Below are positions 39,946 through 50,734 of a DNA stretch of 64,000 nucleotides, piece by piece (the first letter of the stretch is position 1; each line of letters opens with the position of its first letter). The stretch comes from Atriophallophorus winterbourni (lineage: Eukaryota; Platyhelminthes; Trematoda; Plagiorchiida; Microphallidae), in assembly GCA_013407085.1 (NCBI GenBank), contig JACCGJ010020600.1, forward strand, positions 19,518 to 83,517. Direction: 5' to 3'. The position numbers were made by a program, and so were the translations under genes. Below the pieces are notes generated by a model. It had not been told where the DNA came from, searched no databases, and saw only the letters and a list, made by a program, of their open reading frames with translations.

Positions 39946-41176
39946 CGACTATTAGGGGAGCGCAGATAGTTCCTTACTGTATAATTTTCCATAGTTTGAA
40001 TCAGTTCCTTCGGTAAAACCTGTCTCTCTTTGTTCACATGAATCGTTACTGCACATGCAATGGTATTTAGTTAGGTATTTTCTCTGTTCCCACAGCTTCA
40101 TCATCCGGAGAAAATTTTGGGTTTGTTCTTGCTCAATCCCACATTGACCACACACTCTTACTATCAACGCTTCATGTTTCGCTGGTGGGAATGGTCGAAA
40201 ATGGAGCAAGGTTGTCTGTCGGATAGCATGCTCGAGCAATTAGATAACCATTGGTTTGGCTATGTAAGCGCCACTTTCGTGATTGTGTCTTAATTTTTAG
40301 CCTCGAGGCTAAAATCATCAATTTGTTTTTTTTTCTTTTTGTTTGACCTTTCGTCAGCTCAGTGTGTTTAGTTTCATTTCTTACCGGACTACTAGGTCGT
40401 CATTCTTACCACGTGCGGATTTGTATTAGCTCTTATCCGTTGTTTTTCGCGTGATTTTGAGCTACCTGACACGAATGGCTCGTTTCACCATCATCCTCAT
40501 CACCATGGACAGTGTTGCATTGGCAGCAACTACCGTTCGCTTATCTGCCTCGCAACCATGATAAAATCAAATCATAAATAGCTGGTGCCCTGGAAATATC
40601 TCGTCACAACCCCGGAGATACCCCACAGACCGTTGTTTACTGTAGGTTGCTTGTTATCACAATGCATGAGTCGTGTGGTGTTACGAAAATTTCCAACCCA
40701 ACCGAATATTCGAATCGATTTTCGAAAGCGTTAAGGCTCATTTGCATGCATTTCCATCACACACGTGCGTTAGTGAGGCATTTTCACACATGTCAGCCTC
40801 GGTATTATCTGACATTGACTGTGTTTATTTGTATCAGTTCGATGTCGTGGACAAATCGACCCTGACCCTGTATACATGGCTTGACACCCCCCTAGACTCG
40901 CCATTAAGGTCAAATGGGTGGTGGTTCGAATAATACGTAGTCATGTTTCCTGACTTAACTGTCACTATTTGTCTGACGAAGCTTCTGTGTCGGAAGTGGA
41001 ACGTCACCCGAAATTGCTCTGACCGATTGCGTACAAAAATCGTTCTATGGAAACGGTTTTCCAGCCTCGTTAAACCTAATCATTCTGTCCTTAACGCATC
41101 CGGGCAAAGTTACAGAGAGTAAGTCCGATGTGTGACCATCAAGAAATACGAATGATGTTTTGTTCACCTTCCAATC
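39946..41176 (+). other. NDRG intron, no gene; one hammerhead-like repeat
   Basis: No coding region is recognised. 40243-40280 repeats 38110-38165. 40960-41015 carries a CTGACGA..GGAACGTC motif shared with 44174-44220. Confidence 0.4.
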
Positions 41177-41189
41177 TCTTGGTTTAAAC

Positions 41190-41439
41190 AAGTCTTATCG
41201 TTCTTTTCGGCGCAAGGAGATCGGCCATCGGGGTGGAAACTTCCTTTCGGCTTTCATCTCCATCCGTCATGGGACCTTTTGTAAGGTTCGCGTCACTCCT
41301 GTAGCCATTGATGAGTAGAACTTTCGGATCTGTTGTCATCGCTTCCGTAGTAATGTAGGTTTTACGGGATAGGGTTGCTAGCCCTAAGCCCAACCCTCCT
41401 CCTTTCTCAGACGGGCTTTGGACCGTCCTTTGCGGAGTT
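41190..41439 (-). mobile_element. RTE-F 5'-end fragment with 13-bp TSD
   Basis: 250 bp on the minus strand matching the first about 250 bases of RTE-F (50521-50740): CTCCGCAAAGGACGGTCC, the GAGAAAGGAGGAGG block and CTTGCGCCGAAAAGAACG. It is flanked by TCTTGGTTTAAAC (41177-41189 and 41440-41452). The copy holds the 5' end and lacks the 3' end, the reverse of normal LINE truncation. Confidence 0.82.
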
Positions 41440-41582
41440 TCTTGGTTTAAACCCTGACCCAATTTATGCAAAAGCTTTAGAAACTAAACTGGTTTTATCT
41501 GTGTTCCAATCGGACGCTGAAGGACTCAGAATTGTGTTCCGTAGCCGCGTTTCTCTCACCTACTCAATTGTTTTACTATCAG

Positions 41583-41718
41583 GTCAATGTCGACTAATGC
41601 TCTGTGTGCTGAATGGAAGGTGTCATGTCGATATCTCCACACCAATTCACATCGCCGTATCCTTAGAGGTTTAAGCGCTTTAATCCATCCTGTCCGAAAT
41701 TTAGATTGCTCTATCTTT
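41583..41718 (+). CDS. NDRG-family gene, probable exon before 41779
   Basis: It follows acceptor TTTTACTATCAG (ending 41582) and reads SMSTNALCAEWKVSCRYL, then ILRGLSALIHPVRNLDCSIF. NDRGs have INVDPNAKGWMDWA and a helical cap segment here, so the match is partial. Donor GTAATT is at 41719, in phase 0. The intron of 60 bp is a multiple of three and open, so retention would only add 20 hydrophobic residues. The link to exon 5 (a GLVLI-type segment) is not resolved. Confidence 0.5.
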
Positions 41719-41778
41719 GTAATTATTATGTTCGCATTCTTGGGTGGAACATTATTTCTCTGTTTTGTCCCCTCCAAG

Positions 41779-42066
41779 AATTTAGCAGAGAACGAGGACG
41801 TAGTGCGCTTTTATCACGAACTTGCTCGAAGCTTGAACTCGGTCAATCTAGCCGGCTACATTTATTCCTTCATGAACCGCACTCCACTGAATTTGGTTCG
41901 CCCGGTTCTTGAATCCACGTTCCCCGGTGAAACTGCCTCGTGCACTGAGCCTACCGTCATCCGCACCGATGTTTGTCTTGTCACCGGGGATAGGGCAACC
42001 GATTTGGCACGAAATTTGGCGGAAATGAATGGCTGTATGGACCCGAAGTGCACTCAATTCATTTTA
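41779..42066 (+). CDS. NDRG-family gene, exon with cap and late beta strands
   Basis: Acceptor TTTTGTCCCCTCCAAG ends at 41778. It encodes NLAENEDVVRFYHELARSLN, SVNLAGYIYSFMNRTPLNL, then TDVCLVTGDRATDLARNLAE and MNGCMDPKCTQFIL. This aligns with NDRG blocks LVxxYRQHI..NxxNLxLFxxxYNxRRDL, CPVMLVVGDxAPxxDAVVE and CNSKLDPTxTxFLKM. The donor GTGAGT is at 42067, phase 0. Confidence 0.88.
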
Positions 42067-42354
42067 GTGAGTTTGTCTTGACCGGTTTCGTCTGTGCTCA
42101 TTGCAATTGCAGTGTGCTCTATTTCGTGTCACTGACGATAAGGTACGGTGAATTAATCACGAAGGTCACTCCCCAGGGTAGGTTCAGTTAAAGTCCGTCA
42201 TGGTCATTGACTGCAGCTTGGCTAAGATTCAGGTTGCCCGTACCAAGACAGATGAAAGCGAAGTTCTAGTGTATCCTCACATGCAGCTCAGTATCGATCA
42301 CTCTTCTATTTCACTCGGTATTACTTGCGCAGTCCATAAGTACTGTTCGAATGC

Positions 42355-42845
42355 ATGTCCTTATCTTGGGAATTTGGGCGTCTCCAGCACCACTCGGCAT
42401 TTGTTCGACTCAGCTTCTCTAGCCTTTGCACGACCAAGTGTGACCTGCAAGGCAGCGGGGAGTTGTCAGATGGAAGTATGTATGAAAGCACAAGCCTGAT
42501 CCAGGCAAAGTGCCGTACAGTCAGAGACTGCACGTGGGCTAAGATACTGTCATGTTGCCCAGGCCAAGACAGATGGAAGTGGTGTGCACCAACGAACCGT
42601 CAACGAGACTGCTCCAGATTTTTCTCCCGAAGCCTTTCCCTTGATCAAGTATCCCGCAAGGCAGCGGAGGTTTAAAATCAGGGTTTTCCTTCCTTTAGAT
42701 AAAATACCCTCCCAGGCTAACGAGCTCCATCTGCCCGAAGCAAACTGGTTTCCAGGTGCCAGTCACTCGCCCTCGCCCCTTCTCCTGTTGGTAGAAGCAG
42801 TTCCGCCGGCCTCGGGGAGCCGCTCGTGCTGGCCATGAGCTGGAC
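42355..42845 (+). repeat. Repeat B, longest copy, containing SINE-A
   Basis: About 390 bp of repeat B excluding the SINE: ACCACTCGGCATTTGTTCG, GTGTGACCTGCAAGGCAGC, CTCCAGATTTTTCTCCCG, GGGTTTTCCTTCCTTTAG, TAACGAGCTCCATCTGCCC and CTGGCCATGAGCTGGAC. It is non-coding and lies in an NDRG intron. Confidence 0.72.
42478..42569 (-). mobile_element. SINE-A copy in repeat B, 11-bp TSD
   Basis: A 92-bp 3' part flanked by CAGATGGAAGT (42467-42477 and 42570-42580). Confidence 0.88.
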
Positions 42846-42994
<149 letters not shown>

Positions 42995-43014
42995 CTTCTT
43001 TCATGTGCATCCAA

Positions 43015-43170
43015 CACTTGCTAAATTGATTTGCCACCGATGTATTGAGCTGCTTGCGAAAACCCGCTGAAGTCGCACTGCCATCGCTATTTTCCTTTTC
43101 TATATCTGCCTAGTCGTGGGCAACCAGATAGTATCTTAGCCTACGGCTTGTGATTTTATATTTCATACAT
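43015..43170 (+). mobile_element. SINE-A, old deleted copy
   Basis: TTGCTAAATTGATTTGCC, then CTGAAGTCGCACTGCCATC and CAACCAGATAGTATCTTAGCC. The hairpin segment is deleted before CTTGTGATTTTATATTTC. Confidence 0.65.
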
Positions 43171-43784
43171 ATACTCCCTGTTGATTATATTAACCCCAAT
43201 TATTCCCTTATTAGCCACTGAGTTGTTCATCTTGGTTCTATTCCTCACTTTGACCGAACTTTGATCTGTGTTTGAAATAAATTTACAGGAGCTTCCTTTG
43301 TTTCACGGAAGCTTCACAATTTGTGTGGGATGCCTGCAACGAGTATAAGCTTACCATATACTGATTGTACGAGTCTGATAATAATAATAACGTTGCACCA
43401 ATCAAACTTCTGGGCTATTTTCCATCGAATACCAGCAGACCAGTGATAGCCACCATGCGTGAAGTCCGGTGTCGCTTCGGCCTCACCAAGCTTGGTAGCA
43501 AAACTATTCTACATTCGATAAGGTTCTAACCATTAGGCAAATCTTAAGTTAAAAATAAAGTAAAAGAAGAAGAACTGATGGCCTTATACTGGTAAGCGAT
43601 TTTCTATCAATGGTAGCGCCTCTTCGTGCGTCATCACGTTTTCTGCGATGCTCTAAAGTGTGTTTGTCGTCGTCTGTGTGATTTCTGGATGCATCATTCG
43701 TTTTCTCCTGATGACGCATACTGGAATAAGCGAATCGTGGTTGGTGGTTAAACTCTCTCTCTCTCTCTGAACGTTCTCTTACAG

Positions 43785-43872
43785 ATACCGGACTGCACTG
43801 GAATGGTCATGGAAGAGAATCCGCTTAAGTTGGCGTTGGACTTCCTTCACTTTTTGCGCAGTATCGGTCTCG
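43785..43872 (+). CDS. NDRG-family gene, exon near C-terminus
   Basis: The polypyrimidine tract (CT repeat 43753-43768) and acceptor TTCTCTTACAG end at 43784. It encodes IPDCTGMVMEENPLKLALDF, then LHFLRSIGL, matching MADCGGLPQVxQPGKLTEAFKYFLQGMGY of NDRGs. The donor GTAAGT is at 43873. The variable C-terminal tail exon is not identified; it may lie further on or outside the window. Confidence 0.87.
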
Positions 43873-45064
43873 GTAAGTGTATTTTTTAAAGGTAGCTTCG
43901 AGACTGAGAGTTCGTTTTTTGCGAGGAATATGTTTCGGACTGATCGTGTATGCATAATGCAACGGAATTTGTGTAGTGTCTGAGTAATATTTCGTTTCTG
44001 ACACCGAAGCTTCGTCAAGCCAATCTCATACATCAATCTGGCCGTGTTCATACACACCGTAGTAGGCAAATCACACAACCCAGCCTTCTTATAGGCTGCT
44101 TCTATGGTGAGCTAGTAACAGAGGTGGTGAGTTGACTGCCAATTCGTCATGTTCCCTGTCATGACTATAACACACTCGCTTTGACGAAGCTTTTGTGTCA
44201 GAAGTGAAACGTTACGAAAAACTGTTCTAATAGATTGCACACTAATCTCTTGGTTTTATTTATCGATTTAAGGGAATAGGGCGTGTGTGACTGCCCGCTT
44301 TTCCCCTGCTTTCACGTTCATGACAGTTTCATCGTGTTTTGTGAATCTTCAAACAATTTTAGATGATAAACAACGCAAAATTTTCTCAACCATACTTGGG
44401 TCTGATTGTCAAACTGAATCTTGGCATTCATAGATGGATTCGCATGTTGAATTTGGATCAAGCACATTGAGGCGCTCGAAATTGACCAATATTTATCCAA
44501 GCGTGAATTTCCATCACGCCTCTAACGACCGGTTTCGTGCTATTTGCACTCATGTAGTAAGGACAGTAGGATCAGGATCCGCAGTATGGATGTATATATT
44601 AAATCATAAGCTTAATCCAGGAAAATTGCCCAACAGTCATATGACCGCGCGTTGGCTAAACTATTGTCAGGTTGACATTGAAACAGTGGACAAATGGTGA
44701 AAAATTTTGGATTTTTTGTTGTCGATGCACCCCATTGGCTACAGCGTTAATAACATTTCACCGCACCTCACATGCGTCTTTACCAGGTGTTAGTTCCGGT
44801 CCAGCTGTCCGAATTTAAGTTTGCCATCCCCCAATGTGTCTTTAACGCCCACCTGCGCCTAATTAAAATGTCATGCACGGGTGTAATTTGTGCCGTACTT
44901 CTTTTTTCTGCGCAACTAACCTTGTGTCGTATTAATTTGCTAACGATACTGAGTTCCATACCCTCTTGCATGTTGGGATGCAACGGATGTGGCTCAAAAT
45001 CGAGTTTCGTGGCTGTAAACATCTTGGAGTGATTGATTAATCGTGTCTGTTGTTAATTGAAGTT
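43873..45064 (+). other. Probable last NDRG intron or downstream region
   Basis: No further exon could be assigned with splice signals plus homology. It contains the hammerhead-like repeat 44174-44220 and a worn SINE-A (about 44595-44690, minus). Frames at 44772-45032 show no known domain. Confidence 0.4.
44174..44220 (+). ncRNA. Hammerhead-like motif, second family (weak)
   Basis: TTGACGA, AGCTTTTGTGTCAGAAGTG, GAAAC, GTTACGAAA. Stem II can pair GCUU with AAGU. ACGU forms a palindromic stem III. The other copy (40966-41015) reads CTGACGA but GGAAC. Each copy has one core change, so neither is likely to be active. Confidence 0.35.
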
Positions 45065-45195
45065 ACGAGGATGACAACGTGCTATGATGCGTGACAGTGA
45101 AAGCCGCAAGGAGGCTGCCATTTTGATTTCGTTTTACTCGTTCACAATGCTTGCTTAAATGCGTGTGTGCTTCGAGGTGTAGTTGTCGAATTTCA
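45065..45195 (+). repeat. Repeat D, copy 3
   Basis: ACGTGCTATGATGCGTGAC, GAAAGCCGCAAGGAGG and TTCGAGGTGTAG, as at 12645 and 23640. Confidence 0.6.
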
Positions 45196-45261
45196 TTAGT
45201 TTTTTAGGTACTAACCTTCCCGATCTTTTTTTAGGTTTTTAACGTATAATGGTTGTATGTG

Positions 45262-45428
45262 TTTATGAAAGCACAAGCCTGATCCAGGCAAAGTGCCGCA
45301 CAGTCACAGGCTGCACGTGGGCTAAGATACTGTCAGGTTGCCCAGGCCTAGACAGAAATGACAAAAGAAATGGTAGTGAGACTCCAGCGTGTTTCAGCGT
45401 GCAGCTCACTACCTCTGGCCAATCATAT
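45262..45428 (-). mobile_element. SINE-A copy with imperfect TSD
   Basis: About 167 bp of SINE-A. Flanks GTATAATGGTTGTATG and CATATAATGGTTATATG are an imperfect duplication. Confidence 0.78.
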
Positions 45429-45534
45429 AATGGTTATATGGCAGTTAAACCCTCGTTATTTGCTAGCTGTGTAATGTTGTCCATAATAATGATGATGATG
45501 ACGCTGGAATCTCACTGACATCTTATTTTTTCTT

Positions 45535-45635
45535 GTTTAATCCGTCTGGACCTGGACAACCTGACAGTATTCATGCTGAGTCTCTAACTGTGCGGCACTT
45601 TGCCTGGATCCTGGTTTGTGATGTCTTATTAATAA
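45535..45635 (+). mobile_element. SINE-A copy
   Basis: TCTGGACCTGGACAACCTG, then GTGCGGCACTTTGCCTGG. The last hairpin arm is altered (GATCCTGGTTTGTG). Confidence 0.7.
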
Positions 45636-46685
45636 TTATTGAAAGATTGTATGTTTATGATTTCGCCACACGATCGTATAATTTCTTGATTTTTTTCGGA
45701 TTAAATGGCGCATACCTAGTAGCAGCGTTAACTCGTATTTTTGCCTTGCCTAGTCATCACTCTGACGCCTGAAAAGCTTCACGAACAGGCCACCGCGTTG
45801 CAAATTCATCGAATAAGCTGCGCGTATTCGGTCGACCCCACGGATTCCCCCACGCGATTGGATCTGATCAACGAGGCCTGACGGACGTCTCTGTTCTGAC
45901 CACCGTTCATCGTATTATTATTATTATTGTTGTTGTTATATATTGACTATATTGTCTTCTCTGGTTCATCATACGTATATTTGGCTTCGGTCAACATTTG
46001 ATTCGTTCCCAATTGTGATTACTTATTGCTTTTGTTCATGTTGTATTTTCCCTTTCCTTTCATCTCATGCGCTAGTCATCTTTGTAATTTCGTGTTCCTC
46101 AATTACTCATTTTCAATTCTGTCTTGATTTTTGAGATTATTGCGTCTGTGTTAATCGCCCCGGTGTCTTGTAAAATGATAATATGAAGGTTCATGTGGCT
46201 AACCATGACGATTCCATCTCACATAATGTGTTCCACCTTAAGTGTGTCTCGTTAAACGAATTTCTTTGAAAGACCGAATTCCTTCGATTGTAGTCATTCG
46301 TATCACGCACAGCATTACATCGGTAGCAGGTACCGAGTGCTTAACTGCTTCATTACCACGATACGTTGAAGTCCCACAAGATGGGGAAGAGTGAGACCTA
46401 AAAATGCTACTGAACCTGTAGAAGATTAGACGCAGACACCTGAAATCGAAAACACATTCCATCAAGTGTTGTGAACAAGTCGAGCGATAACCTCATGAGA
46501 GCTTCCTTGTGGGTGTCCATGCCACACATGATAACAAGCTTTGCTCGCCACTTTGCTTGGTGCCCATTGCATTGAGAGTAAGAATCCACTACGAATTCTA
46601 ATCCCTTGGTCCCCAATGCGAGAGGCAGATCGCACCCATCGCGGCTAGTTTAGCAATCAAAACCTTCATCTGATTGATTTTTGAG
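45636..46685. other. No gene recognised
   Basis: A short ATT/GTT microsatellite is near 45913-45938. 46300-46360 is an inverted copy of 20632-20690 (AGTGCTTAACTGC and complement). Otherwise I see nothing. Confidence 0.4.
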
Positions 46686-46689
46686 GTTC

Positions 46690-47075
46690 CAAGGTTGTCA
46701 CAGCCGGGGGCGGCAGTGGGGATGAGCTCCCACTGTCTATAAAATACTCCCATATGGCGTGTGTCTCAAACAGCCTCTGACAACCAAAGCCCAGCTCCTG
46801 GCCTGCACGTGGCGGAACTGCTTCTACTGACTGGCGCCTCAAAACCAGTTTGCTCCGGGTAGATGGAGCTCGTCAGCCTGGGAGGGCAGTCCATCTAAGG
46901 GAAGGAAAACCCTTATTCCAAACCTCCGCTTCCTTGCGGCATACCCAATTGCGGGAAAGGCTTCGGGAGTGAACCCTGAGGAAAAATCCTTGCTGCCTTG
47001 CAGGTTGCACCTGGTCGTGCAAAGGCTAGAGAGGCGTACTCGAACAATCGCCGAGGCACAAGAACCCTCAAAATG
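46690..47075 (-). repeat. Repeat B, minus copy
   Basis: A nearly complete inverted copy: GTGTGTCTCAAACAGCCTC, GTAGATGGAGCTCGTCAGCC, AAGGAAAACCCTTATTCC, CTTGCTGCCTTGCAGG and GAGAGGCGTACTCGAAC. It pairs with 42355-42845 to define the family at about 390 bp. Confidence 0.72.
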
Positions 47076-47634
47076 GTCAACGGCTCTTTCGAAGGAAAAA
47101 CCGCGGATTTTACCAACAGAAAAAATGAGTTTTTTTTCGCTACATTCTGTCTGGTGTACTTATCACGGATGGCACTCAAATGGGACGGGACTAAATCCAG
47201 TGAGATGAACCTTTTGTTGAATGGACTTTTGTTTAAATTTTCCTTTTGTACTCTAGTCATTCCGGAATTTTCAATGCGAGTCACATCACAATTTCTCCGA
47301 TCGGAATTACTTCATGCAGTTTTTTTCGACCCATTCGATCATGATGTAATTTATGTTGTATCGATCTAATAATCACCCACATATGTTTATAGTTTTCGAC
47401 CATGTGCGCATTCCAGAAACTACACCGTTCTATATCGCCTCGAGGTTTTTGATATTTTCAATCACATGACAAATGCGTCATAATCATTGTTCGTCTATCA
47501 ATTGGACTCATCAAACTGTTCGCCATTTAAACATAGTTGAATTTCGAACAAAAATATGATCTACCCTCGTGCTGCAAATTGGGCGATTATTTTGGTCTAA
47601 CGGTTCGGGACCTTTTCACTCAAATAATTCAAGG
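47076..47634. other. No gene recognised
   Basis: A+T-rich sequence. Overlapping frames at 46998-47369 mostly reflect repeat B and have no domain. Confidence 0.4.
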
Positions 47635-48004
47635 TTTTTAATGGTCTAAAAAGCAACAAGCTTAACAACAATCATAGGATAGTAAAATTAAAAATTTAAG
47701 TGTATAAACAATATAAGAACATAGATTAAACCGTATATAAGTGTTCTGGAAACGAATAATTCAATAAAAATCTGTCTAATTTCGCTTTAAAGTCATACAA
47801 GCTAGTGGCGTGAGCAACGGTTGAAGGTAAACTGTTCCAAGTAAAACAGACACGGACAGAGTAAAAATACCTTCTACAGTTCAGGCGGGAATGGGGTACG
47901 AGCAGCACATATTCATGGGTCCGATAATTCCTCGTATCCATTCGCGTGAATAAATCCTGTAAGGGATGGTTCGGGGTGTGGAATGTTATATAAAATTGCC
48001 TGGA
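47635..48004 (-). pseudogene. CR1 LINE 3' fragment
   Basis: The minus strand encodes THEYVLLVPHSRLNCRRYFY, then SVRVCFTWNSLPSTVAHAT and DFKAKLDRFLLN, the CR1 ORF2 C-terminus. The 3' UTR contains GCTTGTTGCTTTTTAGACC, shared with the CR1-delta 3' end at 54365-54390. Confidence 0.75.
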
Positions 48005-48075
48005 CAACCTGACAGTATCTTTGTTCATGTGCGGCACTTTGCCTGGATCAGGCTTATGCGTTCATACAAACATAT
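48005..48075 (+). mobile_element. SINE-A, short copy
   Basis: GACAACCTGACAGTATC, then TGCGGCACTTTGCCTGG and GCTTATGCGTTCATAC, with deletion of the first small hairpin. Confidence 0.72.
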
Positions 48076-48569
48076 AAAAGAGCGCTCCCAATGCCGATAA
48101 CGAATTATCACTGATTCGCTATTATCGTCGTCGGTCTTTTCAATGCTTTCTGCTCTTGTGATGTGAATTTTGCACCTCCACAATAAGAAAAGAACAAAAC
48201 GAGATGCCTAATGTTGCAGTCAAATCTCGTCACCGCAGCATAGTCCTTGTCTGTATCCTTTTTCGCTCCGAATTGATTTGTTCGTCGATTTATTGCCAGC
48301 CAGCTTCATTCAAGCCATCGCCATGTTAAACTAGCTTTGACGAATTGCTTACTGTTAAATAGCTGATATTTTTGGCAAGTTGACACTCGTGCAATGTGCG
48401 TAGGGTTAGCGATCGATGTTGTATATCTTTTCGCAGTTCTTGCTCATGCATCGTGTCTGTATGTCATCCGAGAGCTCTTGACTGGCACTTCACGTCTATA
48501 CGGTATCGTATGATGTTGAAATGAGTTAAGTTTATGTTGTTTAGTATCAAATTTCTCCAAATGATATTT

Positions 48570-49060
48570 TCAAGCAACCGGGTATCGATAAACTAATGCT
48601 TTTGACTTTATCACATTATTGTTAGACGGATTATTCATTGAAACTTTATCGTTGTGGAATGTGTTGGAAGTAAAGTATTTGAAAATATTCGAGACCGATT
48701 GAGAGTCCATAATCATGAAAAAAATTGTTGAGATATCCGCCCCATCCACCTTGTTCACCGTATTCGCCCCAGTCTTTGTTATTTCAACAGCCTCGGCGTG
48801 AGGCCTTTCCCTATAATATTTCACACCCCGTCTAATCACTTTCACGTTATCAAGATCTACGCAGTGTCCAGTGTCTAGCACGTGTTCAGCTAGGGCCGAA
48901 TCAGTGATTGATATTCACTGGGATTGCGTGATTGCTTTCATACTCGTTTCCTATGTTCGTTTACCCTAGTGCAAAGTTCTCTAGACGTTTGCCCAATGTA
49001 AACACCCGCGCAACCCTTGCATTTGATTTTGTAGATGCAGTTGGTCGTATAACCTAAAGA
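48570..49060 (-). pseudogene. Penelope GIY-YIG endonuclease
   Basis: IYKIKCKGCAGVYIGQTSR then ELCTRVNEH, a frameshift near 48940, then DSALAEHVLDTGHCVDLDNV and KVIRRGVKYYRERPHAEAVE (48570-48881). The VYIG part is the second half of GIY-YIG; the AEH..TGH and R..REAxEI-like blocks fit the family. Confidence 0.75.
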
Positions 49061-49357
49061 AGTCTTATCTTTGAGATGCATTAATAAGGATCCGAGAGTT
49101 CTACCTTTATTATATATTACTCAAATGTCTGCGTTATTCAATATTCAACTTGTTCCTTCGGAGGCGCTTTTGACGTAAGGTAGCTCGCCATACTTTTTCC
49201 GTTTTCGGTTGCGGATGTTTAACTCGGTTCAATTGGCGCTTAATTAAGCTCTTGGGGTAACCATGATTTGCACGCCGATGACTGACCTCTTGATGACCTC
49301 GTCTATTATCTGCATCCTCGCTGCAGATGCGGTCAGCCTTGTAGATTACCGATTTTG

Positions 49358-49822
49358 CTACGAACTGAAATGCCCTTTTCTGAATCTCAAAATGGCATCT
49401 GTGTCGATTGGCTTACGATGTAGCGTCGTTCTTATCTTACCGTTATCTTTCTGCGCGAGGCAGTCGAAGAACGGAAGTGTCCCTTCTGTAGACTCGGTTT
49501 CTTTTGTGACATGGATTTTCGGATTCAAATTACTGAGATAACTATGAAATGCTTCTAGTTTGTTTCGCTTTATGATGACGAATGTATCGTCAACATAGCG
49601 CCACCATATCTTTGGTTTCAAAGCTTCGTTTCTCAATGCTGTCTCTTCGAAGTGCTCCATGTACATATTCGCCAGCACTGGGGATATAGGTGAGCCCATC
49701 GCTAAACCATCGTTTTGCTTGTATTGCTGTTGATTAAATAAGAAGTGGTTCATGTTTAAATAAATTGCTATACCGTTGATGAGTTGTTGTACACTCAAGT
49801 TTGTACGATCCTTCAAGGTCAT
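49358..49822 (-). pseudogene. Penelope reverse transcriptase core
   Basis: 154 aa: FNQQQYKQNDGLAMGSPISP, VLANMYMEHFE, WWRYVDDTFVII (YVDD box, intact), NLNPKIHVTKETE, LPFFDCLAQ and TTLHRKPIDTD. All are hallmark blocks of Penelope RTs. The frame breaks upstream at 49850, so the N-terminal blocks are in other frames. Confidence 0.88.
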
Positions 49823-50734
49823 GTCGGAGTTGAGTGACTTCCTCGCTAATTCTAAAATGCTTGTAGTGTCAACAATGAGCTTAAGTCAAAGGTAACCATC
49901 ATCTCATCCCCCTCACTTGTTACGGTACTTAAAGGACGAACAAAATAAAACAAGTTCTTACTGAAAGAAATTTTGTTACCAGCCAATGGTTTCAAAAGCT
50001 AGGCAACGTGCTTAGCCAATTCGTATTTTGGAGATCCAATGCCATCTGCATTGTGCCTCAAGATGGTGCCAACCCGTTGTATCTTCGGAAGTCCATAGCA
50101 CCCGGGGTTCTGAGCAGATTTTTGTTAGTGTGTTTTCCACAAATTTTGCAGAAATCCACTTCACATAACACATTTCGCAATTCGTAACTTCAAACTGGAG
50201 GCTTTCGATCGCGCGTTTGTCAGGTTTTCATTGGTCCTGTGGATCCTTTGTTTTAAGAAAACCTTGGATGCGCATTCAGTAGCCTTTCGAGAATTTGGGA
50301 AATTGTGTGAAGTTTTGACCGCCAAGTTCCATGATATGATTCTATGCTGTTGGAAGTATCATGGTCAATATCAACAGCACTCAAAAATCGATTAAAAACT
50401 AGTGTTGTTTCAAACCTGTTTCTATTATGTCTGCACAATGAACTAGCCTGTGTAACAATGTTGATATAAGATATGATAATGAAGTAGTCTAAATAACTGG
50501 ATGGTAGAATGATGAATAAACTCCGCCAAGGACGGTCCCGTCTGAGAAAGGAGGAGGTTTGGGCTTAGGGCTAGCAACCCTATCACGGAAACGATGACAG
50601 CAGATCCGAAAATTCTCCTCAACAACGGCTCTAGGAGTGACGCGAACCGTACAAAAGGTTCCATGACGTATGGAGATAAAAGCCGAAAGGAATTTTCCAC
50701 CCCGATGGCTGATCTCCTTGCGCCGAAAAGAACG

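Larger units (their letters stand above)
48560..50440 (-). mobile_element. Penelope-like element (RT plus GIY-YIG endonuclease)
   Basis: A minus-strand Penelope-like retroelement. In order: conserved N-terminal RT blocks (YGLPKIQRVG near 50095; LKPLAGNKISFSKNLFYFVR near 49985; VTFDLSSL near 49895), the RT core at 49358-49822, and a GIY-YIG nuclease (KCKGCAGVYIGQTSREL near 49010) continuing at 48570-48881. Frames break near 49850 and 48940, so the copy is dead. The sequence upstream to 50440 resembles no domain and may be its 5' region. 48076-48560 holds no gene I can name. Confidence 0.85.
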
